This document shows, one piece after another, positions 53,873 to 62,009 of a stretch of 64,000 nucleotides of DNA (position 1 is its first letter; each line of letters begins with the position of its first letter). This DNA comes from Veillonella sp. (GTDB lineage: Bacteria; Bacillota; Negativicutes; Veillonellales; Veillonellaceae): positions 675,001 to 739,000 of the forward strand of contig NZ_JBGKFB010000001.1 in the NCBI RefSeq assembly GCF_041333735.1. The letters run 5' to 3'. A model generated the notes under the pieces. The model had not been told where the DNA came from and made no database searches. It worked only from the letters and a program-made list of their open reading frames with translations. A program made the translations under genes and the position numbers.

Positions 53873-54631
53873 TTATAATTTCCCATTAGATTTCAATAAA
53901 TAGTATAGTTTTACATACTTAATCATGGTGTAGAAATAATGGTTCGCGGATAGGATAAATCCTATTTTTCCATCTAAAAAACCTCTATCTAAAATGTACA
54001 CCTTGAAAAAAGCCCAGCTTGGACGGATAAGAATATCCTTTACAAAGGAACAGGATTTCCCATTTTCCTTATATTTCTTAGCCGCTAATGTCGTATAGTT
54101 ATTGAATTTATTGAAGTACTGGTGCCAATTATCATAGGTATAATGGTACATTTTGCCACGTAGTTTAGCCTCTGGATAGGTACTAGATATGGTTTCGTGT
54201 ACAAATCCTTCTATATTCGTGCCTTCTTTTGGCATAAATCGCAACACATAATCGGGACGCAACACGCCATGAGTGGCCTTGTTGTGATGGAACACATTAG
54301 ACCGTTCAATCCAGTATGCTTTTTTCTCATCCTTAGCCAATACCTCTTGTACTTCTCGTTGCAATTCTGGCGAAATGCGTTCATCCGCATCGAGGAAGAA
54401 AATCCATTCGGACCGAGCCTCTTCGACGGCAAAGCGTCGTTGTTGGGACCAATCGCCGTTCATTGCGTGATGTACGACGCGAGCCCCCATAGATTCAGCA
54501 ATCTCTACCGTTTTATCCGTACTGCCGTCATCGATAAGAAGGACCTCGTCAGCAAATTGTGCAGATGCGATACAGTCTTTCATATGTTGTTCTTCATTTT
54601 TAGCCAAAATAATGACCGTTAGTGTTGCCAT
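53873..54631 (-). CDS. GT2 glycosyltransferase of the WaaE/KdtX type, 252 aa
   Basis: GT-A motifs are clear: LTVIILAKNEEQHMKDCIAS, the DDGSTDKTVEIAE loop, WSQQRRFAVEEA, and WIFFLDADERIS with the metal-binding DxD. The order LKNEE-like / DDGSTD / DADER and the C-terminal HYTYDNWHQYFNKFNNYT block are typical of WaaE/KdtX, which adds glucose to the heptose of an LPS inner core. There is a gap of only 11 nt to the upstream sulfatase-like gene. The exact acceptor in this organism is unknown. Confidence 0.87.
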   Translation of the reverse strand: MATLTVIILAKNEEQHMKDCIASAQFADEVLLIDDGSTDKTVEIAESMGARVVHHAMNGDWSQQRRFAVEEARSEWIFFLDADERISPELQREVQEVLAKDEKKAYWIERSNVFHHNKATHGVLRPDYVLRFMPKEGTNIEGFVHETISSTYPEAKLRGKMYHYTYDNWHQYFNKFNNYTTLAAKKYKENGKSCSFVKDILIRPSWAFFKVYILDRGFLDGKIGFILSANHYFYTMIKYVKLYYLLKSNGKL

Positions 54632-54642
54632 GTATGTCTCCC

Positions 54643-56640
54643 CTATTGTACATTAGCATAAAATTTCATCATCCACGCCGATAAGGAGCGCCAATATTCT
54701 GCGTCCTGTGCGTGATTGTCGATTGGGCGGATGTATTCGGATGGTTCCGCCGTGTATGTTTGGTATTGTCCATAGTCGCCGTGCACGTCCCCTACCATGT
54801 CGCTTGTGATCCATTGGTATGGCGTTACGTGCACATCTGGTTGTTCATTGAATGCGGATGGCACCGCTGCATAATATTCGAACCCTTTCGGCGCGATGGC
54901 CTCTATGATGGTTGGCATAATGCTTAGATGCGTGCCGATAGATGCGGATAATGATGTTTGTGAAAGCTCTGGATGTTGCATGTAAAACACGGTATTGCGA
55001 ATTTCACGCATCGTATAATCCCGATGCAAGAAGGATGTATTATTAAACTGACCAAATAGATTGGAATGGTCACCCGTTACGATGAACAAACTATCTGGGA
55101 ACTTCACTTTCATATCGTCAACGAAATTAAAAATAGCCTTATCGCAATATTTGTAAGTAGCTAAGCCCTTATTGCCATCCTTGCGATTCAAAATATCATC
55201 GCCAACGCCAGGCAAATCACGATGGGCATCAAAATCAAGGTACTTATCTTCCAATTTATAGGGACCATGATTAGTCGTAGTATATACAAAATGGAATGTC
55301 GGTTCGTCCATATCCACAATACGTTTTGCCGCCTCTTCGAGGAATACATGATCGTATACGCCAAGCCATGTTTGTGGTACATTAGGACCACAGAATTCGG
55401 TAGCATTTTCAATGCGGTCAAAGCCTTGAGCCTTGCCGTATTTCGTAAAGTTACCACTCGATGAGTTACCACCATACCAGTAAATGGTTTGGTATCCTAA
55501 TCGTTTCATTTGTGCTGCCAGAGCCGTAGGCAATGTATTGTTCCAGAAAATTTCCTTTTCATTCAATTCCATGCCGCTATCGTAGATACCGCTCATGAGA
55601 CTTGAAATAGAAGGGCGCGACACATTACCAGCAGGTAAGAAATTAGGCACACGAGCCGTATGTGTATCTGCTGCAAAACGACGCAAACCTGGACAGATAT
55701 TAAAATTCATATACAACGGATCCATGGACCACTGAGGGATGCTTTCACCAACAATCAAAAAGATATGCTTAGGTTTAGTAATGCGAGCACCTTTTGCTAC
55801 GCGTTTAAAGGCATGTAATGGATTGTCCAACATTTGCCAATCGCTGCGCGGCATGAGATGATTCACATCCTCTACGAGTTCCTCATCCGATTTCATTTGG
55901 GCCGCCGTCAACGGCGTTTTACGAACCAATTTGAGAGCCTCTAAATCGTCGATGGTGGCCTTCGCAAAGAAGATATCCTCCTTAACGATGGTTGGCACTA
56001 CATCCCATTCCGGTTTATTGCGGTGATTCAATGTACCACCATAATGAAGCCAGTAGTAAATCACCACATAGATTACCAAGAACCCAAAGGCACTCGCGCC
56101 GGCTGCGATGTTGCTTTCAAAATAAGGATACGGAATGGACGGAATCGCAGATAACAATGTGCTAGCACCATAGCTAATGGCCGCCACAGGAATGAATCCG
56201 GCGAGCACCCACCAACCCTTGTCTTGATTAAAGAAGATATCGATGAGGTTTTTCTTATCTGCATGTTTACCATAGTGCAACATGTAGTTGTACGTATCAT
56301 TAAAGTGCTTGTAGAACTGCATCTTACCGGCAAAGGCAGCATAAATAATGCAACTCAACACCGTATTGAGGACGATGGCTGCCGTCATGTAGTAATCTGG
56401 AAAGGCCAAGAATGGCAATGTACCGAGCACAAGCAAAATCAATAGCTGATACGCGTTGATATCCATGCCCCACCAAAATCCAAAGGTAAAGCATTTACTT
56501 ATGATTTTTCCTTTTCCATTAAGATTTTCATAAGGATGATATACATAGATAAAAATAGCTCTAAATATAGCACAAAGAATTGGAAGCCATAAAAATAATT
56601 TTATATTCTGCTGAAGAGATAAAAAGAATTGTTCGCCCAT
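54643..56640 (-). CDS. LtaS/MdoB-like membrane phosphoglycerol transferase (sulfatase fold), 665 aa
   Basis: The first ~220 residues carry about five membrane helices (LFLWLPILCAIFRAIFIYV, AYQLLILLVLGTLPFLAF, and others). The extracytoplasmic sulfatase domain starts near residue 290 with IFLIVGESIPQ, has the nucleophile region NVSRPSISSLMSGIYDSG (Ser where LtaS has Thr), TTTNHGPY and the metal site IVTGDHSNLFG. LtaS and MdoB/OpgB move glycerol phosphate from phosphatidylglycerol to polymers or periplasmic glucans; EptA-like phosphoethanolamine transferases share the fold. With TagD-like and LicD-like genes nearby, glycerol-phosphate decoration is favoured. It is the first gene of the 56640-51751 operon. 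Confidence 0.85.
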   Translation of the reverse strand: MGEQFFLSLQQNIKLFLWLPILCAIFRAIFIYVYHPYENLNGKGKIISKCFTFGFWWGMDINAYQLLILLVLGTLPFLAFPDYYMTAAIVLNTVLSCIIYAAFAGKMQFYKHFNDTYNYMLHYGKHADKKNLIDIFFNQDKGWWVLAGFIPVAAISYGASTLLSAIPSIPYPYFESNIAAGASAFGFLVIYVVIYYWLHYGGTLNHRNKPEWDVVPTIVKEDIFFAKATIDDLEALKLVRKTPLTAAQMKSDEELVEDVNHLMPRSDWQMLDNPLHAFKRVAKGARITKPKHIFLIVGESIPQWSMDPLYMNFNICPGLRRFAADTHTARVPNFLPAGNVSRPSISSLMSGIYDSGMELNEKEIFWNNTLPTALAAQMKRLGYQTIYWYGGNSSSGNFTKYGKAQGFDRIENATEFCGPNVPQTWLGVYDHVFLEEAAKRIVDMDEPTFHFVYTTTNHGPYKLEDKYLDFDAHRDLPGVGDDILNRKDGNKGLATYKYCDKAIFNFVDDMKVKFPDSLFIVTGDHSNLFGQFNNTSFLHRDYTMREIRNTVFYMQHPELSQTSLSASIGTHLSIMPTIIEAIAPKGFEYYAAVPSAFNEQPDVHVTPYQWITSDMVGDVHGDYGQYQTYTAEPSEYIRPIDNHAQDAEYWRSLSAWMMKFYANVQ

Positions 56641-56703
56641 ATATTATTAAAAACTTTCTATAACTATTAACTATTCAATTCCATTAGTAATATCTAAATA
56701 CTA

Positions 56704-56862
56704 CTAACAATACTTTTTACACTTCGGCCCCTTACATTTTTTACATTTACCGCATCCGCGGTCGATAGTCCCAGTACTGGCTGATTTCTCAGCACTAGTA
56801 CTCTCCTGAGCCTTCTTAGAGGCTTTACTATTCCATACAGAAACTATCGTTTCTACTTTTTT
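56704..56862 (-). other. -1 frame extension with slippery site (possible programmed frameshift)
   Basis: The gene at 56853-58007 ends GAA AAA AAG TAG. The heptamer A-AAA-AAG (56856-56862) is the dnaX-type slippery sequence. An AGGA lies about 9 nt upstream of it, and a 6-bp hairpin AGAAAC-GATA-GTTTCT (plus-strand 56839-56854) follows directly. Slipping by -1 opens 50 more codons to TAG at 56704-56706, ending GCGKCKKCKGPKCKKYC. This frame has no ATG, GTG or TTG of its own, and its Lys/Ala/Ser composition continues that of the upstream protein. An eighth A in the run would fuse the frames outright. It may be programmed frameshifting, a phase-variable tract, or a simple mutation. Confidence 0.55.
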
Positions 56863-58007
56863 TCGGATCCATCCTTTTTGGATTTTTTATCCTTTTTCTT
56901 GTCTTTTTTCTTATCTTTTTTACTGAAAGTATCAGATAAGAAGACTGTTTTTAACTTGTCATTTAAGACCTTAAGCTTCTTTTCAGCCTTGTCTTTCTTT
57001 TTCTTTAACTTATCTTCGGATTTAGAATGTTTATCTTTTTTAGACTTTTTATGTTTTTTATCCTTTTTATCCTCTTTAGACTTTTTATCATCTTTGGATT
57101 TCTTGTCATCCTTAGATTTCTTATCTTCTTTGGATTTTTTAGACTTTTCGTCAGTCCCATTGATACGCGCCCATTCATCATCTACGCGTTTCAATTGCTT
57201 TTTAAGAAGCTTTTCCATCTTCTTATTGGCTTTATCAGAATCTAGGCCAGCTTTGCCGAATAACAAAGCATTTACTGCTGTATATGGATCAATAGAGGAC
57301 ATATCATTTTCATTTATATCATCTTTTTTACTAGATGCATCCTTATTTGTATGGGATATTTCTGTATCTTTAGATTTTGAAAGTAATACAGAGTTTTCCT
57401 CATCAAATGGATTTTCTTCATCTAAGTGACGGACTTCTAAACTTTCCACACCATCTAGTGAATTTACATCCATATGCTCTACAAGTGCTTCATCAAGGTC
57501 AGACATCTCATGTTTGGAGCTTTCACCAGAACCTGTAAAAAGACCACCCATAGAATGTAATTCGCTCAATTTAATATGGTTCATGCCCACTGTAGAATCG
57601 TGCTGTGCAGGAATATCGGACAATTGGACCTGTTCCATAGCGTACACATCGTTAGTATGGCTAACACCCTTGCCAAGATACGATTTATCAGCAATGATGA
57701 TATCTTCTTGATCGTCGCCTAACACATTACCAAACAAATCCTCTTCAAGAGAATCGTAGGTATGCAACATGGACATCCGTTTTTGAACCTCTTCAATTTG
57801 ATTCCACAAATCCACGAGAGAGGATGTGTAGTATACGCGTTCCTTAACCTCTAAATAAGCTTGGTAAACGATAGCTAATTCAGACTCATTGAGTCCCTCT
57901 TCGGCACCAATTTCTTCAATCATTTGTTGAATTTGTTGATCTCGATCATATCGTTTAATTAAGGCCTTGCGAATACGTTCAATCAATGCTGTATCGATGA
58001 TTTCCAC
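56853..58007 (-). CDS. Lys-rich acidic-basic protein of unknown function, 384 aa
   Basis: The GTG start at 58007 has GGAGG 5 nt upstream. Residues 1-95 are predicted helical (ALIERIRKALIKRYDRDQQ.., VYQAYLEVKERVYYTSSLVD) and look like a compact domain. Residues ~95-250 are acidic and probably disordered. Residues ~262-384 are extremely Lys-rich with KKSKDDKK/KKSKEDKK repeats. There is no signal peptide or membrane helix, so it is cytoplasmic. I recognise no family. A basic tail may bind nucleic acid or acidic polymers, which is inference. An extended promoter-like TGA-TATAAT lies near 58123. The 3' end carries the slippery site described at 56704-56862. Confidence 0.8.
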   Translation of the reverse strand: MEIIDTALIERIRKALIKRYDRDQQIQQMIEEIGAEEGLNESELAIVYQAYLEVKERVYYTSSLVDLWNQIEEVQKRMSMLHTYDSLEEDLFGNVLGDDQEDIIIADKSYLGKGVSHTNDVYAMEQVQLSDIPAQHDSTVGMNHIKLSELHSMGGLFTGSGESSKHEMSDLDEALVEHMDVNSLDGVESLEVRHLDEENPFDEENSVLLSKSKDTEISHTNKDASSKKDDINENDMSSIDPYTAVNALLFGKAGLDSDKANKKMEKLLKKQLKRVDDEWARINGTDEKSKKSKEDKKSKDDKKSKDDKKSKEDKKDKKHKKSKKDKHSKSEDKLKKKKDKAEKKLKVLNDKLKTVFLSDTFSKKDKKKDKKKDKKSKKDGSEKK

Positions 58008-58166
58008 GGGTACCTCCAGTCTTCAATACACTCAGCCCTATCCACTACATTAGTGCATACGAATCAATGTATAGAACCATAAAAAATAATTTGATTTTAT
58101 AATCTCTAATATATTATTATATCAGAATTTATCTGCTTTTTCCTTAATAATCTAGGTGAAAGACCC

Positions 58167-58766
58167 CTAAAATAAATTGACTGAATACACTAAAATTCGT
58201 TCTTTTACATCACGTTCTTCAAAGAGATCACTGCAATCAATGGGTTCTTCCTGTTCCAATCGCACATGGTTATTCAAGAAGTTTTCTACCTCTTCGTTTA
58301 CGTAGTAGAAAAATAGCTTAATTTCACGAGGATGATGATACAGAGAATCAAAGATATTTCCTAATACCCGCTTAATCGTATGGAGCGCAAAGGGATTAAA
58401 GAAAAAGCAATGATCTGCTTGATCTGGCAATTCATAAAGCGCCGCATCACCATGAACAAAGCTCACACGATTGCGGGCTGCTGGGCTTTCACCATTAATT
58501 AGAGCCTTTTCATAGAGCCGTTCATCGTATTCGATGCCGATGGAATGACAACCCGTTTGGTACGCCATAAAAATACTAACACGGCCCTTGCCACTACCAT
58601 AATCAATGAGGGTATTTTTCTTGCGAATATGACCACTATTCGCCAAGCGTTCAAGCACACAATAATCCGTCGGCTCATACGGATGATGCTCCGTATCAGA
58701 CCGACTATCATCACGGCCAGCTGTCTTTATTTGTAAAACCTGTTCCCATTCCTGTTCACTTGTCAT
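58167..58766 (-). CDS. Class I SAM-dependent methyltransferase, 199 aa
   Basis: Motif I is LIDYGSGKGRVSIFMA (residues ~53-68), followed by GIEYDERLYEKA (acidic residue binding the ribose), VSFVHGDAALYELP and CFFFNPFALHTI at the motif IV position. There is no signal peptide or extra domain, so the substrate cannot be read; NPF at motif IV resembles, but does not prove, enzymes that act on amino groups. The gene stands alone, divergent from the 59152 gene. Confidence 0.82.
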   Translation of the reverse strand: MTSEQEWEQVLQIKTAGRDDSRSDTEHHPYEPTDYCVLERLANSGHIRKKNTLIDYGSGKGRVSIFMAYQTGCHSIGIEYDERLYEKALINGESPAARNRVSFVHGDAALYELPDQADHCFFFNPFALHTIKRVLGNIFDSLYHHPREIKLFFYYVNEEVENFLNNHVRLEQEEPIDCSDLFEERDVKERILVYSVNLF

Positions 58767-58859
58767 ATACCTAATCCTATCATGAGGTCCAATTTATATG
58801 GCCTAATAATTAATACTAATCTTAATTTATATACATACTATACCCTTATTAGCGCCATA

Positions 58860-58888
58860 TTTACAAATTAAAGGCAATCATGTATTAT
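58860..58888 (+). promoter_or_regulatory. Promoter in the divergent spacer
   Basis: TTTACA (58860-58865) and TATTAT (58883-58888) are 17 nt apart on the plus strand, with TATAAT overlapping. Transcription would start near 58895 and meet the hairpin at 58935-58966. Confidence 0.5.
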
Positions 58889-58894
58889 AATATA

Positions 58895-58966
58895 TGACAA
58901 AGGAAGTCAATGTGAGACACGTTTTCACGCAAACAAAAAAGGAGGGTGGTGGCCCTCCTTTTTTTT
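58895..58966 (+). ncRNA. Candidate small RNA of about 75 nt with strong terminator
   Basis: After the promoter at 58860-58888 the sequence holds a small GTGA..TCAC stem. It then has a perfect terminator, AAAAAAGGAGGG-TGGTGG-CCCTCCTTTTTT (58935-58966), with a long T-run on the plus strand. No ORF fits: ATG at 58910 is followed at once by TGA. The terminator is also usable on the minus strand. Transcription was not tested. Confidence 0.45.
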
Positions 58967-59014
58967 GTGCTAGTTACTGACGGAAGTAACCATCTAGCCA
59001 CTTGCAGATGTAGT

Positions 59015-59054
59015 GACATAATAAAAGCACCCATTAGGGTGCTTTTATTATGTC
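59015..59054. terminator. Perfect 18-bp inverted repeat before the CNNM/CorC gene
   Basis: GACATAATAAAAGCACCC / GGGTGCTTTTATTATGTC is a perfect 18-bp stem with loop ATTA, rich in A/T at its base so that it can end transcription on both strands. Upstream, GTTAC..GTAAC (58974-58990) and CATCT..AGATG (58991-59010) may form two further stems, so 58968-59054 could be a second structured RNA. Confidence 0.55.
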
Positions 59055-59151
59055 AAACATTTATTGATTCTAATATGGTATACTAAAGAGTAATATTTCT
59101 ATTATTCTCATGTGCAGAATTATATGTCATTAAAAAGGAGTATCTATTTAC

Positions 59152-60513
59152 ATGGACAGTGATCTGACCTTAGATTTTATAATTATCGTCGTATTAATCA
59201 TCGCGAATGGCTTGTTCTCTATGACGGAACTGGCCATCGTCAATGCAAAGAAACGAAAATTAGAGGAAATGGCCGAAGCAGGCAATGATCGTGCTAAAAA
59301 GGCCTTTGAATTAGCAGAAAATCCAAACGAGATGTTCTCTACCATTCAAATTGGTATTACCCTCGTTGGTATCTTAACAGGTTTATATTCTGGTGCTACC
59401 TTCTCTGGTCCTTTAGAGGATATCTTAGTGGCAAGCATTCCAAGCATCGAACCCTATGCTGCATCTATTAGCTCCTTCCTCATCGTTGCTATCATCACCT
59501 ATTTATCCCTCGTTATTGGCGAGCTCGTGCCGAAACGTTTAGCATTAAATAGTCCTGAAAGCATTGCCGTTGTAGTATCTAAACCTATTTACTGGTTATC
59601 GGTAGCATTAAAACCTATCGTTAGCTTCCTCGGCATTTCCACAGAATTCCTTTTAAAATTACTAGGCGTTACTGTGAAAGAAGAGGCGCCTGTTACAGAG
59701 TCTGAAATCAACAAAATGCTTACCGAAGGTGTTGCCATGGGTGCTTACGAAGAAGAGGAACCTATCCTCGTAGAAAATATCTTCCACTTGGCAGATATGA
59801 ACGCTGGTGACATCATGACACCTCGTACGCAGCTCAAATGGATCGACCTTAACGGTACAGAGGACGAAATTATGGAAGTCCTCAAAAATGCCAACCATTA
59901 CCGTATTCCTGTAGGTACCGATTCCTTGGACGAATTAAAAGGTCTCGTTACCGTATCTGACGTATTAGTTCAAATCATGCAACGTCCTAGCGAACGTTCC
60001 ATTCATGATATTATTGAATCTTGTTTGAAAGAACCATTACTCATTCCAGAATCCATTACACTCATGAAATTGTTGAACGTACTCCGTACAGAAGGCGTTC
60101 ATGAAACCATCGTTCTCGATGAATACGGCGGTTTCAGCGGTCTTGTAACCTTACATGACATTATGGAAGAAATCGTAGGCCTCATGCCTTCCGGTGAAGA
60201 AGAAATTAAGGAAGAAGAAAACAAAATCGTCGAACGTGAAGACGGATCTTGGCTTGTAGATGGCCTCCTCGACGTAGATGAGTTTAAAGAATTCTTCCAC
60301 ATCGATGAAGAATTACCAGGCGAAGAAAAAGACTTGTACAAAACAATGGGTGGTCTCTTAAATGTTCTCTTTGGTCGCATTCCAAAAGAATTAGACAAAG
60401 CAAAATGGAATGGCTATACCTTTGAAGTCATCGACATGGATAATACCCGTATCGATAAAATCCTTGTTACCTACGAAGAACCTATTGTAGAACAAGAAGA
60501 AGAAAAAAATTAA
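59152..60513 (+). CDS. CNNM/CorC (HlyC) family membrane protein with CBS pair, 453 aa
   Basis: The N-terminal ~190 residues are a CNNM domain with membrane helices (LDFIIIVVLIIANGLFSMTE, IGITLVGILTGLYSGA, SSFLIVAIITYLSLVIGELV with the conserved GELVPKR). A CBS pair follows (residues ~205-340, DIMTPRTQLKWID, YRIPV, LKGLVTVSDVL, VLDEYGGFSGLVTLHDIMEE). A C-terminal CorC_HlyC domain (~355-440, WLVDGLLDVDEFKEFF, TMGGLLNVLFGRIP) ends it. Family members are linked to Mg2+/Co2+ export or resistance. RBS AGGAG. An extended -10 (TGG-TATACT, ~59075-59083) lies upstream. It is a single-gene unit. Confidence 0.93.
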   Translation: MDSDLTLDFIIIVVLIIANGLFSMTELAIVNAKKRKLEEMAEAGNDRAKKAFELAENPNEMFSTIQIGITLVGILTGLYSGATFSGPLEDILVASIPSIEPYAASISSFLIVAIITYLSLVIGELVPKRLALNSPESIAVVVSKPIYWLSVALKPIVSFLGISTEFLLKLLGVTVKEEAPVTESEINKMLTEGVAMGAYEEEEPILVENIFHLADMNAGDIMTPRTQLKWIDLNGTEDEIMEVLKNANHYRIPVGTDSLDELKGLVTVSDVLVQIMQRPSERSIHDIIESCLKEPLLIPESITLMKLLNVLRTEGVHETIVLDEYGGFSGLVTLHDIMEEIVGLMPSGEEEIKEEENKIVEREDGSWLVDGLLDVDEFKEFFHIDEELPGEEKDLYKTMGGLLNVLFGRIPKELDKAKWNGYTFEVIDMDNTRIDKILVTYEEPIVEQEEEKN

Positions 60514-60603
60514 GATTTATTAGCTTACCATTATTAATGATTGTTCTTTAATAATTACGGATAAGTAAATAGATATTAGTACATACTAGATTATATACAA
60601 AAA

Positions 60604-60636
60604 GAGTGAGTTCTCTAAGGAGGACTCACTTTTTTA
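60604..60636 (+). terminator. Terminator of the CNNM/CorC gene
   Basis: AGTGAGTTCTC-TAAG-GAGGACTCACT (one G-T pair) is followed by TTTTTTATT on the plus strand. Confidence 0.85.
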
Positions 60637-60944
60637 TTACAACCTAACAACCAGTGATTTTAAAATAAATAGGCATACTTTCAAAATATACTAACAAATA
60701 TATGAAATAACTATATAATTCTCTTATTTCCTACAAATTTCTACAAATACACTAGAATTATATATTTAAATATAGTATTATTAAATTGTATAAAATATAT
60801 ATTTAGACCTAATCTAGAAATAACATCTAATTTAAAACTAGTCATTATTCTAAAATAGGTCCATTAAAATATAAAGTCCTATGATCATTTCATTGTGTAG
60901 TTATGTGTCATAGGGCTTATGTGTGTAGTAAAAGGAGAGATTCT
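60637..60944 (+). promoter_or_regulatory. AT-rich 5' region of the RND efflux genes
   Basis: This is about 300 nt without a gene. Candidate -10 elements are many because the DNA is almost all A/T, so no promoter is called. The start codon at 60945 has AAGGAGAG upstream. CATAGG..CCTATG-like repeats (ATAAAGTCCTATGATC near 60870-60885 and GTCATAGGGC near 60907-60916) pair weakly and might be an operator or leader stem. Confidence 0.35.
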
Positions 60945-62009
60945 ATGAATCAAAGAGTCATGGCAACCATAGGAGCCCTCTTAATCGGGACCTCTATCAT
61001 AAGTGGTTGCGGATCAGAAAAGCCACCTGAGGATACTACTCTCAAGGTACGGACCATCACCATCGGTGAAGAATCAGGCACTACGAGTGCTGGCTATGCA
61101 GGTACTATCCATAATAAAACGGAAACTAAACTAGCCTTTCAAATTGGAGGCCGCGTTATCAACAAATTTGTAAATGTTGGTGATGTGGTGGAAGCAGGCC
61201 AAGTTATCGCTCAAATCAATGGTTCTGATACGGCAGCACAAATGCAAAATGCAGAAGGCGCCGTAAAAGCAGCTCAATCGGCTTATGAATTAGCAGAAAC
61301 TAATGCTAATCGATACCGCGAACTCTATGCGCAACAAGCGATTAGTAAATTGCAATTAGACCAAGCGGAAAACCAATTAAATGCCACAGCTGCTCAATTA
61401 CAACAGGCTCAAGCAAGCCTTAATTTGAGTAGCAATCAAAATAGCTACACTAGCTTAACGGCTCCAGATACGGGCATTATTACGGCTCTTACTCTTGAAT
61501 CTGGCCAAGTCGTAGCGGCTGGTCAAAATGTAGGCACCTTAGCAGTTGGTCGTGATCCAGAAGCGGTCATCGCTCTTCCAGAACAGGAAATGAGCAAGAT
61601 TCACGTCGGTAGCCCTGCTACGATTACCTTCTGGGCGTTACCAGATGTAAAGGTTCAAGGCGTTGTGCGTGAGATTTCACCAGTTCCAGATCCAGTAGCA
61701 AGAACGTATACAGTAAAAATTGCCTTGCAAAATGCACCTAGTGAAGTACAGCTAGGTATGACAGTTAACGTAAATCTAACTACGACGGATACAAGCAATA
61801 TCACCATTCCGTTGACGGCTCTTGTAAAAGACTCAAACGGCAACAATGCGGTCTACATCATCCGCGATAAAAAGGCTCATCTCGTGCCAATCAAGACTGG
61901 TGATTTTGGTCAAAACTCAGTTATCGTCACATCTGGCTTAGCTAAGGGTGACATTGTCATCACTGCTGGTACCCAACAATTACAAGAAGGGACGGCGGTG
62001 AGTCAATGA
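60945..62009 (+). CDS. RND efflux periplasmic adaptor lipoprotein, 354 aa
   Basis: The ATG at 60945 follows AAGGAGAG. The leader ends in the lipobox ISGC (residue ~21), so the protein is a lipoprotein. The membrane-fusion order is complete: first biotinyl-lipoyl half (ETKLAFQIGGRVINKFVNVG DVVEAGQ, quoted in parts), an alpha-helical hairpin with heptads (AQMQNAEGAVKAAQSAYELA to LQQAQASLNL), second lipoyl half (LTAPDTGIITALTLESGQVV), beta-barrel and membrane-proximal domain (VPIKTGDFGQ..VITSGL-like). It links an inner-membrane RND pump to an outer-membrane channel. Its stop overlaps the pump start (ATGA), so the two are translated together. No TolC-like gene is in the window. Confidence 0.93.
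   Translation: MNQRVMATIGALLIGTSIISGCGSEKPPEDTTLKVRTITIGEESGTTSAGYAGTIHNKTETKLAFQIGGRVINKFVNVGDVVEAGQVIAQINGSDTAAQMQNAEGAVKAAQSAYELAETNANRYRELYAQQAISKLQLDQAENQLNATAAQLQQAQASLNLSSNQNSYTSLTAPDTGIITALTLESGQVVAAGQNVGTLAVGRDPEAVIALPEQEMSKIHVGSPATITFWALPDVKVQGVVREISPVPDPVARTYTVKIALQNAPSEVQLGMTVNVNLTTTDTSNITIPLTALVKDSNGNNAVYIIRDKKAHLVPIKTGDFGQNSVIVTSGLAKGDIVITAGTQQLQEGTAVSQ

Noticed and set aside
56878..57429. 183-codon plus-strand frame opposite the Lys-rich tail
   Set aside because: It is the antisense of AAA/AAG-rich codons and gives Phe/Leu/Ser repeats, a typical shadow.
58910..58915. ATG after AAGGAAG in the divergent spacer as a leader peptide
   Set aside because: The next codon is TGA, so no peptide can be made.
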